Origin: Salinisphaera shabanensis E1L3A
Lineage (GTDB): Bacteria; Pseudomonadota; Gammaproteobacteria; Nevskiales; Salinisphaeraceae
Reading direction: 5' to 3'
Assembly (NCBI RefSeq): GCF_000215955.2
Contig: NZ_AFNV02000011.1
Coordinates: 1 to 64,000, forward strand
Length of the DNA: 64,000 nt
Below are positions 9,280-18,493 of this stretch, one piece after another. Within the stretch, counting starts at the first letter, position 1. Each line of letters begins with the position of its first letter. Both the position numbers and the translations under genes were made by a program. The notes below the pieces were generated by a model. That model searched no databases. It was not told the origin of the DNA and saw nothing but the letters and a program-made list of their open reading frames with translations.

Positions 9280-9557
9280 AAGGAATCTCTGCATAACCTC
9301 TCGCGGCTCGCGTTCGAGTCCTCAAATGCGTTGCGACAAGACGTCCGAGCGCAGCGCCTGCCTCATTGGCAGGTCAAGCTCGGCAACGCAGTCGCAGCGC
9401 ATTTGAGGCCGAACCCCTTCGGGGCCGGGGCTTTGCGCGCGCCTGGTCGGCGTCGAGGCAGTCGCACCGTGCAACCAGCACGCTACGCCTACCTCTCCTT
9501 GCCAGCCACGCGCAAAGTACACCGGCGCGACCGTGACAGGTTGTGCAGAGATTCCTT
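9280..9557. mobile_element. MITE-like non-coding element, 278 bp
   Basis: Terminal inverted repeats of 20 bp (9280-9299 and 9538-9557) match at 19 of 20 positions, with outer sequence AAGGAATCTCTGCA. Flanks just outside GGAATC are TCAA and TTAA, which could be a 4-bp target duplication of the YTAR kind made by IS5-family elements. Inside is a second inverted repeat of 18 bp (9320-9337 and 9391-9408, 17 of 18 matching) around a hairpin (CCTGCC / GGCAGG, 9357-9373). There is no credible coding sequence. It fills the gap between the Hsp20 terminator and the azoreductase gene. Confidence 0.65.
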
Positions 9558-9569
9558 AACTTACAGCGA

Positions 9570-10205
9570 TCAATCGGTACACAGCGCCGCCGCCAAGGCG
9601 ACCACCTGTGTTTTCGCCTGGGCTTTCGATGCCTCGAAACGGTCGTCGCCGAATTCCTGGTATTCGATACCCACGTGGTGGATGTTCTGGGCGCCCAGAT
9701 AGCCCGCTACCGAACGCAGGTGTGGCAACAGATGCCCGGCCTGTTCGTTGAACTGGCCGGCGCCGAAACCGAACTCGCCCGAGGATGTCAGCAAGACCAG
9801 CTGTTTGCCGCCGAGTATCGGTTCCAGCGGCCGGTCGCCGCGGGCCAGGTCGAACGTGAACGTGCGATTGATACGCACCACCTGGTCGACCCATGCCTTG
9901 AGCGCGGCGGGCATGCCGTAGTTGTACATGGGCGTGGTGATGACCACCACGTGCGCTTGTTCCAGTTCGTCGATCAGCGTGTTCGACAGACTGAGTGCCG
10001 CGTGTTGCGCTTCGGTGCGTTCATCAGCCGGGGTAAAGGCCGCCGCGATCCAGTCTTCGGATATTGCCGGCGGCGGTTCAATGCCGACATCGCGCCGAAT
10101 GAGCGGGGCATCGGGTTCGGCCTGCTGCCAGCGTTCAATAAACAGGTCGCCGAGCATGCGGCTGAGAGAGCGCGCCTGACGGGCGCTGGCGTCGATACGC
10201 AACAT
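9570..10205 (-). CDS. azoR: FMN-dependent NADH-azoreductase, AzoR family
   Basis: Flavodoxin-fold quinone and azo-compound reductase of 211 aa. It shows the FMN-binding SxxxxSxS-type N-terminal loop (SARQARSLS), the PMYNYGMPAALKAWVDQV segment typical of AzoR, and TSSGEFGFG near residue 145. The family acts in the cytosol on quinones or azo dyes using NADH and FMN. ATG 10205 gives the usual family length; ATG 10238 would add 11 residues, and neither has a strong ribosome site. It is divergent from a LysR-type gene, the usual layout for a regulator and its target. Confidence 0.85.
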   Translation of the reverse strand: MLRIDASARQARSLSRMLGDLFIERWQQAEPDAPLIRRDVGIEPPPAISEDWIAAAFTPADERTEAQHAALSLSNTLIDELEQAHVVVITTPMYNYGMPAALKAWVDQVVRINRTFTFDLARGDRPLEPILGGKQLVLLTSSGEFGFGAGQFNEQAGHLLPHLRSVAGYLGAQNIHHVGIEYQEFGDDRFEASKAQAKTQVVALAAALCTD

Positions 10206-10336
10206 GTGGGTGATGGTGGATTGTCTGCAATGGTTCATGGATAAGTTGGGCGCAACTATCCGCCGTCGCGACGAGCCGCGACAAAGGCAAAGAAAGCGTC
10301 TATAGATGAGTGAAATACATCTATCGCGAGGCGCCG

Positions 10337-11215
10337 GTGTCGTTACCTTCGCTCTCTGCGCTGCGTGCGTTCGAAGCCGCTGCTCGGTTGGGCAGTTTCA
10401 AGGCGGCGGCCGAGGCGCTACATCTTTCGCCGACGGCCGTGTCGCACCATATTCGTGGTCTGGAAGCGCAGCTGGGCGTATCGCTGTTCGTGCGCCGTAC
10501 CCGCGCTATTGCAGCAACCGAGGCCGGGTTGCAGTTGTCGCAGGCAGCCACGCGTGCGTTTTCGGAACTCGAAACGGCGGTGGCAACGCTTCGCGATCGC
10601 GAAACTTAGCTGACCGTCTCCGCCACGCCCGCTTTTGCCACGCTTTGGCTGGCGCCGCGTATCGATGCCTTCGAAAAGCGCTATCCCGATCTACGCATAC
10701 GCTTGCTGTCGTCCACCGATCCGGTGGATATGGCGCGTGAGCGGGGCGTGGATATCGCCATCCGTTATTCGCCCGCCTTGCCCGAAGCAGACGACGGCGA
10801 CGTGCTGGTACACGAATGGGTGGGTGCGTTTGCCAGTCCGGCCTATCTGGCGGGCGGGGTGCCCATCGAACGCGCCGATCGGCTGGCCACGCGCTGGCCG
10901 GCGTCGCGGCTTGCCCCGATCGACTGGTCGACATGGCAGGCCCGGGCCGACGTGGGGCCGCTCGACGACGCGAAGCTACGTACCTTCGCCCACCAGCAGG
11001 AAGTGGTACAGGCAGCGTTGGCCGGCAAGGGCGTCGCGCTGGTCAGCGAACTGCTGGTCGCGGACATGGTGGCCCGCGGCTGGCTCGTGGCCTGGCGGCC
11101 GGACATTCGCGTACCCGGGCATGCCTATCGTCTGATCACCGGGGCGTTGAACCGCCGGACACGTGGTGTGCAGCGGTTCACGGCCTGGCTTCAGGAGGCG
11201 CTGGCCGACGACTGA
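10337..11215 (+). pseudogene. LysR-family regulator interrupted by an in-frame amber codon
   Basis: The N-terminal helix-turn-helix (SLPSLSALRAFEAAARLGSF to the end of the helix region at LFVRRTR) and the ligand-binding domain (LTVSATPAFATLWLAPRI onward) are in one reading frame but split by TAG at 10607-10609. The sense frame continues without gap to 11215, so one base change would restore about 292 aa, the usual GcvA-like length. GTG 10337 has GAGG at a good distance; GTG 10310 is an alternative start. The regulator is divergent from azoR and would be its likely controller. It could be a pseudogene, a suppressed stop or a sequence error. Confidence 0.8.
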
Positions 11216-11229
11216 CGCAGGCCTTGCCT

Positions 11230-11766
11230 CTAGCGAAACAGCGTATCGATATGGTCGGCGCCGATGCCGACGCGGTCGTAGTGTTCGCGGCACAGGCCGA
11301 TATAGTCGTGCACGTCGAAATAGCCGTCCGATTCGCCCTGTTCGTCGAGCCAGATGAGCGGGCCCTTGACCACGAAGAACACACGCATCGGGTCTTCGTG
11401 CTCATAGGCGACCAAGGTATGGCCTTCGCCCGGCGTTTCGTAGACAAAGTCACCAGCGGTGGCGATCCAGTCGTGTTCCAGATACCCCCATTTGCCGGAG
11501 ATGGTGTAGGCGAACACTTCGTTGGGGTGATAGTGGCGGTTCACCAGGCCCGCGCCCTTGGCCATAAGCACGTCGCACCAGCGGTTCGACGAGGGCGATA
11601 TCCATAGCGGCCGGGAGGACACGGTATCGCTGAAGGGCACGTAGTAGCGCTCGTCCTCGGTGGGCGCATTGGCGATATGCACCTCGGGCAGCGTATCCGG
11701 CTTGAAGCTGTTCGGAATGGGTGGGATATCGCGCCAGAATTCGGCGGCCGGGCTTTTGGTGGCCAT
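11230..11766 (-). CDS. Cupin dioxygenase, 2,4'-dihydroxyacetophenone dioxygenase-like
   Basis: Single-domain cupin of 178 aa. The metal-binding cupin motif is seen in NRHYHPNEVFAYTISGKWGYLEHD (His, His, Glu) and again in PGEGHTLV (His). The overall sequence resembles the 2,4'-dihydroxyacetophenone dioxygenase group, non-haem iron enzymes that cleave a C-C bond beside a ketone. That exact substrate is not proven for this gene. A good ribosome site (GAGGAG) precedes the ATG. There is no obvious operon partner; the broken LysR gene ends 14 bp away in the convergent direction. Confidence 0.72.
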   Translation of the reverse strand: MATKSPAAEFWRDIPPIPNSFKPDTLPEVHIANAPTEDERYYVPFSDTVSSRPLWISPSSNRWCDVLMAKGAGLVNRHYHPNEVFAYTISGKWGYLEHDWIATAGDFVYETPGEGHTLVAYEHEDPMRVFFVVKGPLIWLDEQGESDGYFDVHDYIGLCREHYDRVGIGADHIDTLFR

Positions 11767-11845
11767 GGTGTCTCCTCGATCTAATCGTTATCGGTCAGCG
11801 CCGAGTGTCGATGCGCGGGCGATCGCATGCAACGTCGCCCGCTGA

Positions 11846-14365
11846 TCAGTCGCTGGCGCGCAGGCTGGTCCAGGCCGGCTGGCGCAACACATCGCGTAGC
11901 GAGGCCAGCCCGGAGAGGGCGATTACGGCGGTGGCGCTGGTGATCGCGATCAGCCACAGCGGCCAGCGCCAGGCATAGCCGAGATCGAACACCCACACCG
12001 CGAGCACGATGGCCGTGACTTGGGCGATCACCGCTGCCAGCAGCGACGCACACAGGCCGATCAGCAGGCATTCCCCGAACGTGGCCTGGCGTAGCCAGCT
12101 TGAACGGGCGCCGAGTGCACGCAGCAGCGCGGCTTCGCGCAGGCGTTCGGCACGGCTGGCCTGCATGGCGGCCAGCAGCACCACCAGACCGGCGGCCAGG
12201 GTGAAGCCGAATACCAGCTCGATGGCGAGGCTGAGGCGGTCGATCAGCGTGGTGAGCTGGTCGAGAATGGCGGCGATATCGATCACGCTGATATTGGAGA
12301 ACTCGCGCACCAGCGCGCCGATCACGCCGTGGGCGTCGTCGGGTACGTAGAGGCTGGTGATATAGGTCGCCGAGAATTCGTCCAGCACGCCGGGGGCGAA
12401 CAGCACATAGAAGTTTGCCTGCAGGCTGGACCAATCGATTTCGCGAATGCTTTCGATCGTGGCCGTCACCGGCGTGCCGGTGATATCGAAGGTCAGGCTG
12501 TCGCCCACGCCCACATCCAGGCGTTCGGCCACCGAGGTATCGATGGACATGCGCGGCTTGCCGCGATCCTCGGCGTCGAACCACTCGCCCGCGGCGATGC
12601 GGTTATCGTTTTTAAGTTCGTCGATCCATGACAGATTCAGCTCACGCCGGGTCAGTTCGCCGGCCTGTTCGGCAAGGTCGGCATCGTCTTCGATCGCGGT
12701 GCCGTCGACTTTCGTCAGCCGCCCGCGTACCAGGGGATAGAAATCGGCGTCCAGGCCGGCTTGGGCCAGGCGGTCGGCAACGGCCGGCTGTTGTTCGCGG
12801 GTGATATTGATCAGAAAGCGGTTGGGCGCGTCGGCGGCGATATCCGCCTGCCAGCCGGCCAGCAGATCGCCACGGACGATCACCAGCATGAACAGCATGG
12901 TCAGGCCGATGCCGAAGGCCACGATCTGCAGCGCGCTGGCCTGGCGCCGGCGTGCCAGCGCGGAGAGCGCGAGTCGCAGGCCCGGCCCGCCGCGGTTGCC
13001 GATGCGTGGGCGCAGCCAATCGATCGCCGCCAGCAGGCCGAGCGCGACGACCCAGAGCACGGCCGTACCGGCGATGGTGGCACCCACCACCCAGGCGGTG
13101 AGGGTGAAATCACGCGTCGCGGCGCCGGCCAGCAGGGCAACGCTTGCAAGCGCGGCCGCATAGATCAACCACATACGCGCCCGATGTTGCGCCAGCGAGC
13201 GGGCAAACACGCGTGCAGGCGGCGTGGCTCGGGCCTGTGCCAGTGCCGGCCAGGCAAAGCCGGCCAGCAGCACGGCGCCGGCGGCGGCAGCCGGCCAGAG
13301 CGCGAGTAGCGATGCACCCGGCAGCTGAATTTCGAAAGCCCGGGCGATCAGCTGTGAGATACCCAGCTGCGCGAGCCAGGCCACGCATAGCCCCACGCCA
13401 ATGCCCATTGCGCCGACGAAAGCCAGCTGCCAGGCCATCATGCGGCCGATCAACCCGCGCGCGGCGCCCAGCGTCTTGAGCAGCGCGATTTCATCGAGCC
13501 GCCCCGTCGCATGCTGGCGTGCCGTCAGCGCGATGGCTACGCCTGCCAGAACCACGGCCACGAGGGCGGCCAGATCCAGAAATACATCGGCACGATCGAG
13601 CGCGCGTGCCAGCGCACGGTTGGACTCGGCGGGCGTGCGCAGCTGTTCGCCGGGTTGCAGGGTGGGTTCCAGGCGTTCTCGCACCTGTTCGAGTGCCGCG
13701 GGCTCGCCGGCGATGCGTTCATCGTAACTGGCGCGGCTGCCGGGCCCGAGCAGGCCGGTCGCAGCCACGTCCGCGTCGCTTATGAGCACGCGCGGCGCGA
13801 TATTGGCAAAGCCCTGGCCGCGATCGGGTTCGATCACCAGCACGGCGGCAATCTTGAGCCGGGCATCGCCGAGCGCCAGCGTATCGCCCACGTTCAGTTG
13901 CTGGGCGTCGAGAATGCGTTGGGCTACCCAGGCCGTGCCCGGCTCGGGCGTGGTGGTCACCGTTTTGGTTGGGCTGCCCGGCTCGCCCCGCCGTAGCGTG
14001 ACTTCGCCGCGTAGCGGATAGCCTGGCTCGACGGCCTTGACCGAGACCAGCGTGATGTCGTCGTCGCGGCTCACCACGCTCGGGAAGACGGTTACGCCGT
14101 GATGGGCCACGCCGATCTCGTCCAGCGTCGCGGCCCGCGCGTCGTCCAGCGGTGCGCGCAGTTCCAGTTCCAGGTCGGCGGCGAGCGTGGCCGCGCCCTG
14201 GCGCTCCATGCCCGCGCGTACGCGATCGGTCATCTGGCTGACCGCGCCCACGGCGGCCACGGCCACCACGAGCGCGATCAGCAGAATCCAGGCCGAACCG
14301 TCGCGGCGGCTGCGCCCCACCTGGCGCCAGGCCAGGCGTATGGCCGAAGCGCGCTCAGTGCTCAT
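11846..14365 (-). CDS. ybbP: ABC transporter permease, YbbP family (FtsX-like)
   Basis: Inner-membrane permease of 839 aa with a long periplasmic region after the first helix, a central block of helices and a second FtsX-like three-helix block at the C terminus, as in the LolC/MacB superfamily. Together with the ATPase upstream it forms a YbbAP-type transporter, proposed to extract hydrophobic compounds from the inner membrane. Start ATG 14365 overlaps the end of the ATPase gene by 11 nt, which indicates translational coupling. Length is close to that of E. coli YbbP (about 800 aa). Confidence 0.85.
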   Translation of the reverse strand: MSTERASAIRLAWRQVGRSRRDGSAWILLIALVVAVAAVGAVSQMTDRVRAGMERQGAATLAADLELELRAPLDDARAATLDEIGVAHHGVTVFPSVVSRDDDITLVSVKAVEPGYPLRGEVTLRRGEPGSPTKTVTTTPEPGTAWVAQRILDAQQLNVGDTLALGDARLKIAAVLVIEPDRGQGFANIAPRVLISDADVAATGLLGPGSRASYDERIAGEPAALEQVRERLEPTLQPGEQLRTPAESNRALARALDRADVFLDLAALVAVVLAGVAIALTARQHATGRLDEIALLKTLGAARGLIGRMMAWQLAFVGAMGIGVGLCVAWLAQLGISQLIARAFEIQLPGASLLALWPAAAAGAVLLAGFAWPALAQARATPPARVFARSLAQHRARMWLIYAAALASVALLAGAATRDFTLTAWVVGATIAGTAVLWVVALGLLAAIDWLRPRIGNRGGPGLRLALSALARRRQASALQIVAFGIGLTMLFMLVIVRGDLLAGWQADIAADAPNRFLINITREQQPAVADRLAQAGLDADFYPLVRGRLTKVDGTAIEDDADLAEQAGELTRRELNLSWIDELKNDNRIAAGEWFDAEDRGKPRMSIDTSVAERLDVGVGDSLTFDITGTPVTATIESIREIDWSSLQANFYVLFAPGVLDEFSATYITSLYVPDDAHGVIGALVREFSNISVIDIAAILDQLTTLIDRLSLAIELVFGFTLAAGLVVLLAAMQASRAERLREAALLRALGARSSWLRQATFGECLLIGLCASLLAAVIAQVTAIVLAVWVFDLGYAWRWPLWLIAITSATAVIALSGLASLRDVLRQPAWTSLRASD

Positions 14366-15035
14366 GCAATTGCCCGTCCGCCAGGCGCGTACGCCGGGCA
14401 CAGCGCGCGGCCAGGTCTTCGTCGTGGGTGACGAGCACCAACGTGGTGCCTTGTTCGGCGTTGAGTTCGAACAGCTGGTCGATCACTGCGGCACCGGTGG
14501 CGCCGTCGAGGTTGCCCGTGGGTTCGTCGGCAAACAGAATCTTGGGCTGGCAGGCAAAGGCGCGTGCAAGCGCCACGCGCTGCTGCTCGCCGCCGGAGAG
14601 CTGGCGCGGCGTGTGTTTGACGCGATGCGCCAGGCCCACCTGTTCGAGCAGCCGCTGCGCGGTGTCGCGTGCTTCGCCCAGGTCGGCGCCCGCCAGTTCC
14701 AGCGGCAGGGTGACGTTATCCAGCGCCGACAGGCCTGAGAGCAGCTGGAACGACTGAAACACGAAGCCCACCTGGCCGCTGCGCCAGGCCGCGCGTGCGT
14801 CCTCATCCAGATCCGACATCTCGCGCCCGAGCAGGGCAAGCTTGCCCTTGGTGGGCGTATCGAGACCGGCGAGCAGGGCCAGAAGCGTCGATTTGCCCGA
14901 GCCGGACGTACCCACGATCGAGAGCGTATCGCCCGCGTTCAGCGATAGTTCGATACCGTCGAGAATGGTGAGCGTGCGCTCGCCGCTTTTGATCGTCTTG
15001 GAAAGACCGATCGCTTCTAATGCAGGAGATGACAT
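14355..15035 (-). CDS. ybbA: ABC transporter ATP-binding protein, YbbA/LolD family
   Basis: ATPase of 226 aa with Walker A GTSGSGKST near residue 40, signature LSGGEQQR near 147, Walker B ILFADEPTGNLD and the switch His in VTHDEDLA. The DEPTGNLD form is typical of the LolD/MacB/YbbA group. It is partner of the FtsX-like permease it overlaps. ATG 15035 is the start that fits the family; it abuts the tesA start on the other strand. There is no clear ribosome site, perhaps because the space is shared with tesA. Confidence 0.9.
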   Translation of the reverse strand: MSSPALEAIGLSKTIKSGERTLTILDGIELSLNAGDTLSIVGTSGSGKSTLLALLAGLDTPTKGKLALLGREMSDLDEDARAAWRSGQVGFVFQSFQLLSGLSALDNVTLPLELAGADLGEARDTAQRLLEQVGLAHRVKHTPRQLSGGEQQRVALARAFACQPKILFADEPTGNLDGATGAAVIDQLFELNAEQGTTLVLVTHDEDLAARCARRTRLADGQLHEH

Positions 15036-15709
15036 TGAGCCGAGTTTCTTGGTCCGGGAAAGGAATACTTCGCCGCGCGCTTTTTGCGACGACGGCAGCG
15101 CTGCTGTTTGCGACATGCAGCTTGGCATACGCACAGACGAGCGTCCTGGTTTTCGGCGACAGCCTCAGCGCGGGCTATGGCCTCGACCGGGGCGAAGGTT
15201 GGGTGTCGCTGCTGCGCGATCGCCTCGACGAAAACGATCGTGACGTCGACGTGGTCAATGCCAGCGTCTCGGGCGAAACCACCGCGGGCGGGCGCGGGCG
15301 CCTGCAAGCCGCGCTCGAGCGCCACGACCCGGACGTGGTGATTCTGGAACTGGGCGGCAACGACGGCCTGCGTGCGCTGCCGGTCAAAACGATGAAGGAC
15401 AACCTCCTCGCCATGATCGAGGCCAGCCGCGACTCCGGCGCGAAAGTGCTGCTGCTGGGCATGCGTATACCGTCGAACTACGGCAAGCGCTACGCCGACC
15501 AGTTCCACCAGGCCTTCGTCGATGTGGCTGAGCAAACCGACGTCGCCTTCGTGCCGTTCTTTCTGAAAGACATTGCTACCGATCGCGGCAACTTCCAGAA
15601 CGACGGCGTGCACCCCAATGCCCAGGCCCAGCCGGCCATGCTCGATGCCGTCTGGCCGGAACTCAGGCCGTTGCTATTTACGAATGCGCAGTCCTTAGCC
15701 ACGCCTTGA
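15035..15709 (+). CDS. tesA: Periplasmic acyl-CoA thioesterase I / arylesterase TesA
   Basis: SGNH hydrolase of about 224 aa with signal peptide ending near LAYAQ. Block I is FGDSLSAGYG (nucleophile Ser), block III GGNDGLR, and block V DGVHPNAQAQ (catalytic Asp and His). The enzyme hydrolyses acyl thioesters and esters in the periplasm. TTG 15035 is preferred because AGGAG lies 6 nt upstream; ATG 15020 lacks a ribosome site, and ATG 15029 touches the AGGAG. It is divergent from ybbA, an arrangement known from enteric bacteria. Confidence 0.9.
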   Translation: MSRVSWSGKGILRRALFATTAALLFATCSLAYAQTSVLVFGDSLSAGYGLDRGEGWVSLLRDRLDENDRDVDVVNASVSGETTAGGRGRLQAALERHDPDVVILELGGNDGLRALPVKTMKDNLLAMIEASRDSGAKVLLLGMRIPSNYGKRYADQFHQAFVDVAEQTDVAFVPFFLKDIATDRGNFQNDGVHPNAQAQPAMLDAVWPELRPLLFTNAQSLATP

Positions 15710-15784
15710 TCTACTGATGGGTGGGTGACAATGCGGCCATGAAATAGGCGCAGTGTGAGGCGCAAACCCGAGCTGGCGGGGCCT

Positions 15785-16894
15785 CTAGCGGTGGGCTGAA
15801 GCGTCTGCTGAGGCGATGCGTGAGGCGACCACGTCCAGTTCGCGGTCGGTGAGCGGCACCAGTTCCAAGATAAGCCGGCCTTGCGCGAGTTCGTGTTCCA
15901 TGACGCGAATGGCAGGGCGCTCATGGGCAAGCCGCGCGACCAAGGCCGCAGCGCGCTCTGCCGAGTCGAGTTGCAGAACCACCCGCGAGAAAGGCGCCAT
16001 TGATGGATCCGGCCATTCGGTGGCAACAATGCTCTGCACCGGCTGCATTTGATCCAGAAACCAGGCGACCTTGCGGGCTTGTTCGTCGCGCCAGTCGTCG
16101 CGATCGAGCGCCGCGCGTTCCTCGAGTGCAGCCAGCACCCCGCACAAGGCTTCCTTGCTCGCCTTCATGCCGCGGCCAATGCCTTTCTCCTGTGCCCGGC
16201 AGGCCGCTACATAGTCGGCGCGCCCGATCATGAGCCCCGCAGTCGGCGCGGCCAGATATTTGTGGGCGCTGACAAGCACGATATCGGCGCCGGTGCGCAG
16301 TAGTTCTTCGAGGCGAATATCCTGCGCAGCGCCGTCGATGATCACCGGAATACTGCGCTTGTGTGCAACGCGAACCGCTTCGTCGAAATCAACCCGTGGC
16401 CCTTGTGTCAGTCGCGACGATACGAGCAGCAGGCAGGCGGTGTCGGTGTCGGCGAGGGCAGCGTCCAGTTCGGCTATCTGGCATGCCTCGTGACCCCCGA
16501 CCTGGATCGGTGTCGCACCGGCCAGGCGGATATCGGTGAGGATCGGATGCCCGTAATTGACGACATGCGCGGCCGGAATCACGACACGACTGGGCAGGTC
16601 GCGCGTATTCGGTAACGCCGCGATCTTCGTTTCGTTGGTTCCAGTCATCGCAGCCGCGACGGCCATCGTGATGCCGGCGGCAACGCAGTGCGTCAGCGCG
16701 GCGGCTTCGACGCCGTATATTTGGCTAACGGTTTGGCTGATCCGATCCTGCAATTCGTCGATAACGAAGAATTGCCCAAGCGCCGCGGCGGCCGTTTCAG
16801 CTACATACGGGGAAGAACGCGACACGCCCAGCGGTGTATAGGTGCCGGCGGCGTTGATGACAGGCGTCAAACCGTAGCGTTCGTAAAGATTCAT
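15785..16894 (-). CDS. PLP-dependent enzyme of the SelA / D-glucosaminate-6-phosphate lyase-like family
   Basis: Fold-type I pyridoxal-phosphate protein of 369 aa. Lys212 in SAHKYLAAP is the expected Schiff-base lysine, and Asp187 in PVIIDGAAQD would contact the pyridine nitrogen. Opening residues YGLTPVINAAGTYT are typical of the SelA-like superfamily, which includes D-glucosaminate-6-phosphate ammonia-lyase. It is shorter than true SelA (about 460 aa) and lacks its N-terminal domain, so selenocysteine synthesis is unlikely. Substrate unknown. No strong ribosome site precedes the ATG. Confidence 0.72.
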   Translation of the reverse strand: MNLYERYGLTPVINAAGTYTPLGVSRSSPYVAETAAAALGQFFVIDELQDRISQTVSQIYGVEAAALTHCVAAGITMAVAAAMTGTNETKIAALPNTRDLPSRVVIPAAHVVNYGHPILTDIRLAGATPIQVGGHEACQIAELDAALADTDTACLLLVSSRLTQGPRVDFDEAVRVAHKRSIPVIIDGAAQDIRLEELLRTGADIVLVSAHKYLAAPTAGLMIGRADYVAACRAQEKGIGRGMKASKEALCGVLAALEERAALDRDDWRDEQARKVAWFLDQMQPVQSIVATEWPDPSMAPFSRVVLQLDSAERAAALVARLAHERPAIRVMEHELAQGRLILELVPLTDRELDVVASRIASADASAHR

Positions 16895-16974
16895 ACGCGC
16901 CCATCGCTATCGCCGTTGTTTAAAGGCGCTCGCGCCGTGTGCGAGCGCCTATTCATACGATACTTATACTCGCC

Positions 16975-18456
16975 TCATGCCTCGCTTTTGCCTGCAAACG
17001 GGCAAGCCGGCGCCTCGACACCGGCGGCCGCCAGATGCTGGGCGAAGGCTATGGTGGTGAGGTCGTGGCCGTAGTCGCCAACAATCTGCAGGCCGACCGG
17101 CAAACCATCGTCGGTGAGGCCGACCGGCGCGCTGGTAGCGGGCAGGCCGGCAACGGTGGCCGGGGCGATCCAGCGGAACAGGTTGGTATAGCCGTGGCTG
17201 TTGCCGTCCACGTCGATCTTGCGCGAGAGCACGTTGCCGCCCTGGTCGTGGGCAATAGCGGGCACGCAGACGCTGGGCAGCAGCACGACGTCGTAGTCGG
17301 CGAACAGCGTATGCCATTTTTCGCGCAGTTTATGGCGGGCTTCATCGGCCTTGGCCCAGTCGCGATGGCTGGTGGTGGCACGCTCGGCAAAGCCGCCGGT
17401 GGTGCCGACATCGTTCTTGCCGACCAGGCCCATTACCTTGGCGCCGCGTTTGGCCTTGTTGTAGAGCTTGTCGGGAATCGAGGCGCCGACCAGGCCGTTG
17501 AGCAGACGGTCGTAGGTTTCGTAGCTGGCTTCGAAACCGCCCGGTAGCTCATCGAGTTTCGTGACCGTGGCGCCGGCGCGGCGGGCGGCTTCCAGGGCGT
17601 CTTCGAGGCGTGCTTTCACGGCGGCCGCGATCGGGCAGAAGTCGTGCTCGAACAGATAACCGATCTTGAAGTCGGCCAGTGTGGTGGGTTTGGGGGCGGG
17701 CAGCTGAGCCTGCCAGACGCTGGCATCGATAGTATCCGCGCCGGCCAGCACATCGAGCGCAAGCGACAGATCGGCCGGGTGGCGCGCCAACGGGCCGGCC
17801 ACGCACAGATCGGGTTCACCGCGGGTGCCCGGCGGGCCGGGAATATGCCCGCGCATGGGAATCACGCCGTAAGAGGTCTTGTGGCCATAGACCCCGCACC
17901 AGCTCGAGGGTGTACGAATCGAGCCAGCCAAATCCGAACCCAGTTCCAGCGGCGTGAAGCCGGCGGCCAGGCCGGCGGCCGCCCCGCCCGAGGAGCCGCC
18001 CGAGGTGCGCTCGGTGTTCCAGGGGTTATTGGTGGTGCCGTAGATCGGGTTGAAGGTCTGTACGTCCTGGGCCAGCCGCGGGGTGTTCGACTTGCCGAAG
18101 ATCACCGCGCCGGCGGCACGCAGCCGGGCCACCGCCACGGCATCGTCGCTGCTGCGGTAGTCCTTGAGCTTGGGTTCGCCGACCACGGTGGGCAGGCCGG
18201 CGACTTCGTAGGTGTCCTTGATGGTCATTGGCACGCCGTGCAGCGGGCCCCAGTTCTGGCCGGCGGCGATGGCGGCGTCGGCTGCATCGGCGCGCTGGCG
18301 TGCGGCCTCGATATCCATCGCGACAACCGCGTTGATCGGCTCGCCCAGGGTTTCGATACGCCCCAGATAATGGTCGAGCGCGGCACGGCTGGAGATGTCG
18401 CCGCGGGCGATGGCGGCTGCGAGCTCGCCGGCGGCGAGCTGGTGGATTTCGGTCAT
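16975..18456 (-). CDS. Amidase (amidase-signature family)
   Basis: Enzyme of 493 aa with the Ser-cisSer-Lys triad: Lys80 in PMTIKD, cis-Ser155 in GGSSGG and nucleophile Ser179 in DLAGSIRTP. It hydrolyses an amide to acid and ammonia in the cytosol. It is a free-standing amidase rather than GatA, because no gatB or gatC is near and the C-terminal half differs. It lies 37 bp downstream of the secreted hydrolase gene on the same strand, so the two could be one transcript. Its substrate is not predictable. Confidence 0.85.
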   Translation of the reverse strand: MTEIHQLAAGELAAAIARGDISSRAALDHYLGRIETLGEPINAVVAMDIEAARQRADAADAAIAAGQNWGPLHGVPMTIKDTYEVAGLPTVVGEPKLKDYRSSDDAVAVARLRAAGAVIFGKSNTPRLAQDVQTFNPIYGTTNNPWNTERTSGGSSGGAAAGLAAGFTPLELGSDLAGSIRTPSSWCGVYGHKTSYGVIPMRGHIPGPPGTRGEPDLCVAGPLARHPADLSLALDVLAGADTIDASVWQAQLPAPKPTTLADFKIGYLFEHDFCPIAAAVKARLEDALEAARRAGATVTKLDELPGGFEASYETYDRLLNGLVGASIPDKLYNKAKRGAKVMGLVGKNDVGTTGGFAERATTSHRDWAKADEARHKLREKWHTLFADYDVVLLPSVCVPAIAHDQGGNVLSRKIDVDGNSHGYTNLFRWIAPATVAGLPATSAPVGLTDDGLPVGLQIVGDYGHDLTTIAFAQHLAAAGVEAPACPFAGKSEA

Positions 18457-18493
18457 GAAGTCGTTGTCCTTATCGTTCTCTAACGGCGGCTTG

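Noticed and set aside
15785-16894. Selenocysteine synthase SelA
   Set aside because: About 90 residues too short, no N-terminal domain, no selB or tRNA-Sec nearby.
16975-18456. GatA subunit of the tRNA amidotransferase
   Set aside because: No gatB/gatC neighbours; C-terminal half unlike GatA.
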